Source of the DNA: Torymus aiolomorphi
Taxonomy: Eukaryota > Arthropoda > Insecta > Hymenoptera > Torymidae
DNA: 64,000 nucleotides
Direction of reading: 5' to 3'
Assembly: GCA_036365515.1 (NCBI GenBank)
Contig: CM070873.1
Location: 172,778,104 to 172,842,103, forward strand
Below, in pieces: positions 57,819-64,000 of the stretch (its first letter is position 1; every line of letters begins with the position of its first letter). The notes under the pieces were generated by a model. It made no database searches, was not told the DNA's origin, and saw only the letters and a list, made by a program, of their open reading frames with translations. A program made the position numbers and the translations under genes.

Positions 57819-58313
57819 CTTACACCTTCTATTTAATATGTACAAGCAACCGATTTATATATTTTATCTGATGTTTAAACATATGAATATTTATATGAAA
57901 ATAACTATGTCTACACCTAGAACTGCAAACCGTCGGGCCCGGCAAGTATGTATGGAAGATTGGAGGACCATCCCTGCTAGAGCAGCTCTATAGACTTCTA
58001 TTGTCCTCCCAAGATGCGTAATATTATAGAAATTTCAAAATTGAGAAAGAATAATGAAAAATGGGGATGTGGTAGTAACTATGTAATTTTTTTTATAGGC
58101 TTTGACTTTTCGTAAATATCTGATAAAATTCTTATGAATTTTAGAAATAAAAAGAAGGCATAATAGTTATATAATTAAAATAATTTTTGCCCATCCGGGC
58201 GTAAAGAGCGTAGGTTCTATAAAGTTTTGTAGGAGTATGTGAGCTATTGCGCCTGTTAGGCGTTAAGTAGTACTTTATGCCCGCTGGCTGAATATTGTTG
58301 AAGTTACAACGTG

Positions 58314-58837
58314 CACTGAGAGAAATATCTAGAGATTATCGCGTGGAGTTTTTTCACGCTAATATCGCAAGAATCACGCCTGCTTTATTCGCGTGGCTAC
58401 TAGAAATATTCACATGCACTCGTTCCTAGCGAAAATCGCAAGAGCGCCACGGAATTATCCCGGGAGGTTCCTTGCAAATAAGCATGCGGCGCGGTGGGGA
58501 GAGCGTCATAGCAGACGGCTACACTGCGGGCGCGTGCTATTAGCTTTTCTCATTGGTCATCATAGGCGCGCGCGCTCGCTCCCAACCAATGAGAGAAGCG
58601 AGTACGTCTGGATGTAGACACAGCCAAGGCGTGAACGATTCCCCAACTTAATCGCAAGGAACCTCCCGGGATAATCCCGTGGCGCTCTTGCGATTTTCGC
58701 TAGGAACGAGTTCATGCGGATAACGCGGGGGGTCTTGCGAACATCGCTTGAGTTTCTCGTAAAAATCGCAGGTTAAAACGTCCTTGCGATATACCTAAGA
58801 GCGCTCTTCCTCCAATTCCTAGTTTTTTCTCTCAGTG
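58314..58837. mobile_element. 524-bp foldback element with CACTGAGAG ends
   Basis: Ends CACTGAGAGAAA and TTTCTCTCAGTG. Inside, arms of at least 57 bp (about 58418-58475 and 58648-58711; TAGCGAAAATCGCAAGAGCG and complement) pair to form a long stem. Repeated TCGCAAGAA and TCGCGTG words. The empty site in the opposite arm (near 56972) proves a 2-bp TG target duplication. The CACTG ends recall CACTA/EnSpm-type elements, but no transposase is here to confirm. Confidence 0.8.
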
Positions 58838-58958
58838 TGGGCGTAAAATATAATTTTACACGCAAGGTACTAAAAGTTCTATTATGTCAGTCAAGTTAAC
58901 TTATGGGTACTTGACTACAATGAATTGATTTCAGTACTTTCTTGTGTTTAATTTGTAT

Positions 58959-60099
58959 CCCTACCCTGCTAAAAAACGTACATTGAAAAGAATTGAAATC
59001 GATTAAAATTCAATCGATTTTGAGACTAATTCTTGATACCAATTTTCAGAATTCAATTCGATTGCTTTCGATAAAAATTTACATAAATCGATTAAATACG
59101 ATTCAAATTTAAATTTTAGTGATTTGGTTTGATCGTTTTGAATCGATTTCTATTAATTTTAATCGAAAACAATCGAATTGAATTCTGAAAACTTGTATCA
59201 AGAATTAGTCTTAGAATCGATTGAATTTTAATAGATTCCAATTCTTTTTAATCTACGTTTTTTAGCAGGGTAGTGGAAATTTAATTTGCTCAAAATAGTT
59301 TAAAACAATTCGTCACTGTTCAAATCTGTTTAAAATTGTTTAAAACTGTTCAAAACCGTTTAACACTGTTTATTAGTGTGAATTTTTGGACGTTTAAAAC
59401 AGTTCTAAACAGTTATGAACAGTTTTAAACAGTTTTGAACACTTTTGAACTTTTTTAAACATTTACGAACAATTTAAAACTGTTTTGAACTTTTGTATTA
59501 AAATATTATTAATTAATAAGAATTTATTTAAAACAGTTTAAAATAATTTTGAACAGTTATGAACTGTTTTAAACAGTTTTTAAATGGTTTTGAACATTTA
59601 TGAATGGTGTCAAACAATTTTGAACAGTTTTAATGCGTTCTGAACTTTCGTTTGAACAATATGAATTTGTTTAGAATAGTTTTAAACAGTTTTGAACAGT
59701 TATTAATGTCGCCGTCGTCGCAGATATGACGAAAAGTCGCTTCCTTACTGGAAATTTAATTTGCTCAAAACTGCTGTAAACTGTTCAAAACTGTTTTAAA
59801 CTATTTCAAATAATTTCCTGATGATCAGTACATTTTCAATACGATAATTCTGAATTGTTTAAAACTGTTTAAAATTGTTCATAACTATTTAAGACTGTTT
59901 TAAACTGATCAAATAAATGTCTGATCAGTACATTTTCAATACAAAAATTCAAAATTGTTCAAAACTGTTCAAAATTGTTCATAACTGTTTAGAACTGTTT
60001 TAAACGTCCAAAAATTCACACTAATGAACAGTTTTAAACAGATTTGAACAGTTACGAATTGTTTTAAACCGTTTTGCCCAAATTAAATTTCCACTAGGG
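58959..60099. mobile_element. Outer foldback element, AACAGTTTTGAACAGTT words
   Basis: Right end reads CCCTAGTGGAAATTTAATT when complemented; the left end reads CCCTA, then the 307-bp inner element and a TA copy, then GTGGAAATTTAATTTG. Removing the inner element with one TA restores an exact terminal match. Body is dozens of GTTTAAAAC, CAAAACTGTT and GAACAGTT words in both orientations. TA follows the right end. About 830 bp without the insert. Confidence 0.8.
58964..59270. mobile_element. 307-bp foldback element, AATCGATT words (inner of nested pair)
   Basis: Ends CCCTGCTAAAAAACGTA and TACGTTTTTTAGCAGGG, exact inverts. The whole element is one palindrome with ~150-bp arms, rich in AATCGATT and CAATTCGATT words. 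TA is duplicated on both sides (58962-58963, 59271-59272). It sits in the left terminal repeat of the next element. Confidence 0.85.
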
Positions 60100-60101
60100 T
60101 A

Positions 60102-61490
60102 ATAACTTTATTAATTATTCAGTTTAATTGTTTAATTAATCTTTATTAACCTCTCAAGTTAGATTTATATGTTATCATTATTAACTATACGTTGCATAAC
60201 ATTGCTGCATATTGTCTCAATTATCTATTAAATTGCAATTACTTTCAATATTATTTATCAATACCGTTAACATTATTAATCAATAAACCAATAGTTATGA
60301 TATTATTAATTAATTGTATGTTCAAGTTACGTTTTATTACACAACTCCTAATTTTCTAGTAAATACCGTTGATAATTGTGTAACAATGGCTTTATTTATT
60401 TATTGCAATTGATATTAATTATTCTCGGATAGGTCGTAGTTCGTCAACTTTATAACGTTGCATGATATCATTAACCTTCAATTTACGTTGAGCAACGTTT
60501 GGTTACTATTGTCCTGGAAAACTACTTAATTATAAACAATTGTTGTTATTACGCGTCAGTACCTCCAAAAATAGCCAATTATCCGGATAATTCGAGATTG
60601 TTCTTAAATTTGTTGTTAATTATCTATAATTGCGTTTTATTGTTTATTTTTAGCCCCTGTAATAAATTATTGTTGTTAATATTATTAATATCCTTAGTTG
60701 GTTATGATGATTGTGGCTAATCAACTCCTTAACTATTTTTAGTTATTATATACATTTTATTTATTTATTTACACAACGTTGCACAACGTTATTATCCTCC
60801 GATTATACGCCGCGCAACGTTTGCTATACAATACCGCGCATTCTTAAATAATTATAAGCGTTATATTTTAACAGTTAATTATCAGCGACGGCGATGCTCA
60901 TGATTTGTTAATTACTGTCATATTGTTGATTATTATGTTCTTTAACATCGCTGCATCTGTTATCCAAATGATTATCAGAACACCAATTATATCCAAGATT
61001 TTAATAGAGTTTGTAGTATTGTTAATAATAATCACAGTATTTGTTATTATTTTATCCTATTTATTATTTACTCTAATATTTCAGTTGGGCTCATTCTCAT
61101 GTCAGCAATCCGCATGAATGAGTAGTGTAAAAGGGTTCGACCATTGCACTCATTGTAAAAGGGGCTCAAAGTCGGGTCTATGTCGGTTTCATACTCCAAG
61201 GAACGCCAGTTCCTTACACTTTAAGCTAATAATCGTTAAGAATACAAATACTTTAATGTTTTTTATTTTCTATTATGAAAAATTATTTTTATTAAGGTTG
61301 AAAAATATATTGTTTCTAAAAAGATTTTATGGAAATTGTTCAAACAGAACTTCAGAACAAGGAGCAATATAATGAATCAGATCTTTTTATATTTTTGTTT
61401 TAATATGTTTCTGTAAATATTGTTAATAATTCCTAAGCTATTTCTCAAGAATGAAAATGTTTTCAAAAGCTACTTGATACATCACCAATA
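60102..61490. other. AT-rich region without recognisable gene
   Basis: Rich in TTAATTATT words, with GCAACGTTG or AACGTTGCA recurring near 60190, 60460, 60490, 60780 and 60810. Two hydrophobic frames (60499-60720, 60905-61117) match local Ile/Leu-rich composition and show no conserved feature. Probably upstream intergenic DNA of the next gene. Confidence 0.45.
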
Positions 61491-61578
61491 GGGTTTCGCA
61501 CCGCGGGAATAACCCTTCAAGGAAAAAAAAAGATACATAATATAGATATTTTATAATTACCATTGCTGTATAATAAAG

Positions 61579-61739
61579 ATGTTTAAAACTGGAGAGTCAT
61601 CTAAAGATTATTTTCTTCAACAAACAAAAGCTGCAAGAGTAGAACGTGCTAATGAAAAGGATAGAGAAATTGCAGCTCAACGTATTCAAAAATGTGTTCG
61701 CTTGTGGTTAAAACGTTCACATTTAATTACTAGAACTTT
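61579..61739 (+). CDS. UBE3B: UBE3B-like HECT ubiquitin ligase, exon 1
   Basis: ATG at 61579 followed by 53 codons and a splice donor (TTT then GTAAGTTTG) at 61740; intron phase 2. The product has a segment rich in charged residues (FLQQTKAARVERANEKDREI) and an IQ-type helix (AAQRIQKCVRLWLKRSHL), the arrangement at the N-terminus of UBE3B, a HECT-type E3 whose IQ motif binds calmodulin. The catalytic HECT domain would be encoded further right; no second exon is seen within the remaining 2.2 kb, so the first intron probably runs past the window. This is the best candidate for a live host gene here. UBE3C, which also has an N-terminal IQ motif, is the main alternative. Confidence 0.6.
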
Positions 61740-62049
61740 GTAAGTTTGTTTACAACGGTAAACATTTCTATTCAATTTTTTGAATATTCAATGAAAAACA
61801 TTTAACTTTAAGAATAGTTTATACAATTTAATCAAGGTAAAGATTATATTTATTTATTTCTTTTGTGAACATGAAAATGTTTACAAACCATAAATAGTTT
61901 ATATGAAAATTATAAAAATCAAGTTTATAGTCACAAAATTCTCTTACCAAAGGATACTTAGTTAACATATATTAATTGATAGAATTTATTGTTCGTTGAA
62001 CATTTGCTTTCAGGTGTGGAATTCATTACTCTGGAAAGTGTCCTAGCGG

Positions 62050-62740
62050 AAATGAAAAATATTAATAACTTTAAAAAACTGTGAATAACTGTGAATAACT
62101 GAAAATAACCGTAAATAACTGAAAATAACTGAAAATAACCGTAAATAACAACGGCGTTACTATATGTACGACAGATTTGTCTACCACGACAAAAATACTC
62201 AACGTTTCAGTAACGAGAATTTTGATATAACAGGCAAAAAAATAGTTTCCACACAAGAAAGAATACTATTTCTTTAGTCAATTATCAAAAATTGTCAAAA
62301 TTTCCAAGTGTCCTTTCATGTTTTAATATGTATATCATACATTTTGAGGTTTGGAAATCTGTCGTACAAATAATGTTTTTAACATATCTATCGTAAAGTT
62401 CGTACTTTACTATCATGTACTTTTCACAAGAAAATAGTTTCCACACAAGAAGGAATATTATTTCTTTAGTCAATTACCAATACCTAATTGTCAAAATTTA
62501 TGTAATTTTAAAAATTTTCAAGTATCCTTTCATCTATTAATACATGTTGTACATTTTTTGAGGTTAGGAAATCTGGCGTACATATAACAATGGCCACATT
62601 ATTTACAGCTATTTATAGTTTTCTACAGTTATCTTTAGTTTTGTAAAATAATAATTATAGAAATGAAGGTACTGATAAAAGTCATTAACAGTTATTAACA
62701 GTTTTTTAAAGTTATTTACAGATATTTAAAGTTGGCTGAT
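62050..62740. repeat. Word-rich inverted repeats and a ~190-bp duplication
   Basis: AATAACTG and AATAACCG words at 62055-62155 are mirrored by CAGTTATT-type words at 62620-62715. Between them CTATTTCTTTAGTCAATTA to GGAAATCTG(T/G)CGTACA is duplicated (about 62265-62370 and 62455-62585), with the phrase TACGACAGATTT inverted near 62167 and 62750. Lies in the putative first intron of the UBE3B-like gene. Confidence 0.6.
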
Positions 62741-63089
62741 ACTATTTGTACGACAGATTTCCTAACCTCAAAATATATCAATAGACGAAAGGAATGGGTC
62801 TGAAGTTTGCAACGTTGTAGTGCAACGAAATAAAAAATCGCTGCCAATTCATTGGCACGTAGGTTCCTCAAACTTAATTTACTGATTCCTTTAATTAATT
62901 TTTAATTCCAATATTTAAAATTTAATACTTCAGAAAGACAGAAATAACAAAACTCCAACATAATTTATTCAAATTTTTATAGATTATACGTTTCCACAAA
63001 ATTTCACATACATAAAATATATATCACAATTACCTATAAATTTGCAACTGATATTCAGAGCTCTATGTATTTGAATGTAATTTATAGCA

Positions 63090-63615
63090 TTCGAAACATA
63101 ATTAAATTACCTATATTTTCTAAAAAAAATTCATTTTCTAGCTATCACGGTTCTTTTGTTATTAACAGAAATGTAAAAATTTAAAAATTAAAAAAAAATC
63201 CTCAAGAAATAGATTTTAAAAATGTCTAGAAAAATTTTAACCTCAAATATCTCTGAAATTTATGAACCAATCACTTTGCCAAAAGAACTCGTCCGGGAAC
63301 AATCAATAATATACCTCTACAATGAATTTTGAAGCGAATAAGATAATTTTACTCTTGTAATAGTTGAACATATAAAACTCATTTGTTTTCATTTTTCAAT
63401 TTTTATACCACTCTAACCTCAAAATCACAACGTTGGTATGATTTTTCGGCTCTCGTGGTATAAAATACCGTTCGAAACGAGTGCGGAAGTAAATCTTCAC
63501 CTTCCGCACCAGTGTCGAAATGTACTATTACGTTTTTGTTAATAACAAAAGAACCGATAGCTAGAGAATTAATTTTTTTTAGAAAATATAGGTAATTTAA
63601 TTCTCTTTCGAATAC
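63090..63615. repeat. Inverted repeat, ~85-bp arms
   Basis: AATTACCTATATTTTCTAAA to TTTGTTATTAACA near 63105-63172 is complementary to TTTAGAAAATATAGGTAATT and its surroundings near 63530-63605. A separate direct repeat, TTTTAACCTCAAATATCT, lies at about 63234 and 63687, showing two overlapping repeat units. A frame on the minus strand through the arm is not supported as a gene. Confidence 0.6.
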
Positions 63616-64000
63616 CACCCACCCCATTTAGATACATAGAGCCGTTCTCGAGAAATTACGATTTAAAAAAAAAAATTGAAAAAAATTTTAACCTCAAATA
63701 TCTTCGAAATTTATGGATCAATCCTTTTGCCCAAAGAACTCACTCGATTGGTATACAAAATCTATCCCTACAAAGAATTTCAAAGTGATTAAGCCAATTT
63801 TACTATAGTTAGAACGACAAAAAAAATTACTTTTTTTTATAAATTATTTTTTTTCTCAAAAAATAATGAATAAAAAAACCTAAAAATTTAGTAAGTTATA
63901 GTACTTAATATCCTTTATAACCAAAAAAATATTTATGTTAATATCTTTTTTTAATTTCGAAATATAACCTATTTTCAAAAAATTACGTTTTCATCAATAA

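Larger units (their letters stand above)
56845..58958. mobile_element. Inverted-repeat element, 510-bp arms
   Basis: 56845-57354 is the reverse complement, with few differences, of 57924-58958 once the 526 bp added by an insertion are set aside. Outer ends begin ATACAAATTAAACAC. The 570-bp centre carries a small word-built element (57665-57818). No protein frame. The two arms allow a direct filled-site/empty-site comparison for the insertion at 58314. Confidence 0.8.

Noticed and set aside
60499..61117. Two hydrophobic frames that look like membrane proteins
   Set aside because: Ile/Leu/Val richness follows from the AT-rich TTATTA words; no conserved residues or splice context.

Overview
The window looks like nuclear DNA of an arthropod, most likely an insect. 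It is AT-rich and intron-bearing (61-78 bp introns with GTAAGT-type donors near 10.4-11.3 kb). It carries decayed exons of a Mig-2-like (Mtl) Rho GTPase, the first exon of a UBE3B-like ubiquitin ligase, a Polinton/Maverick, copia and gypsy LTR elements, an R1-like LINE tail and many small inverted-repeat elements. A parasitoid wasp is my guess from the general repeat style; nothing here proves the order. Almost the whole window is mobile DNA, and only the exon at 61.6 kb looks like a live host gene.

Layout. 1-11.3 kb: a Polinton (virus-like giant transposon) read on the minus strand, cut by the left window edge. Its order from right to left is: protein-primed DNA polymerase B with a spliced 5' part, a GC-rich promoter-like block, packaging ATPase, a small basic hydrophobic protein, an acidic conserved protein, a phospholipase A2-domain protein, chromodomain integrase, penton-like capsid protein, a basic virion protein, and hexon-like capsid protein. 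Polymerase, ATPase and hexon genes are broken; integrase, penton and the small genes are open. 11.3-15.7 kb: diverged duplications, one small plus-strand gene with a TATA box, a (CT)n tract, an array of long hairpins, and a (TA)n tract. 15.8-17.5 kb: a pogo/Tigger-like transposase pseudogene split by a 600-bp inverted-repeat element. 18-19 kb: a three-copy diverged tandem repeat.

19-29.3 kb: a truncated minus-strand gypsy element (5' LTR, Gag, protease, start of RT). A complete but mutated plus-strand copia element sits inside its gag gene, with 5-bp target duplications. 29.3-33 kb: hairpin MITEs and a degenerate CCCTAAA-like minisatellite. 32.7-41.9 kb: a 9-kb block built almost wholly from short near-palindromic words around AAGCTT. 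42-46 kb: more word-built elements and a large inverted repeat holding two copies of a LINE tail. 46.2-47.3 kb: the Mtl pseudogene with a TTAA-flanked MITE in its intron. 47.4-49.6 kb: a family of repeats with a TATAAAAGCCACC core.

50.3-53.6 kb: a DNA transposon with ~365-bp terminal inverted repeats and a decayed transposase of a family I cannot name. 53.7-56.8 kb: weak repeats, no gene. 56.8-60.1 kb: an inverted-repeat element carrying a foldback element in one arm (the other arm preserves the empty site), followed by a pair of nested foldback elements. 61.6 kb: UBE3B-like exon 1. 62-64 kb: AT-rich repeats.

The most unusual theme is a set of at least eight small elements (16.0, 30.5, 31.5, 42.3, 42.9, 57.7, 59.0 and 59.3 kb). 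Most share similar ends (CCC-TGCTGAAAAAT-like), and where it can be tested they have 2-bp target duplications. Their bodies consist of one short near-palindromic word repeated many times, with a different word in every element.
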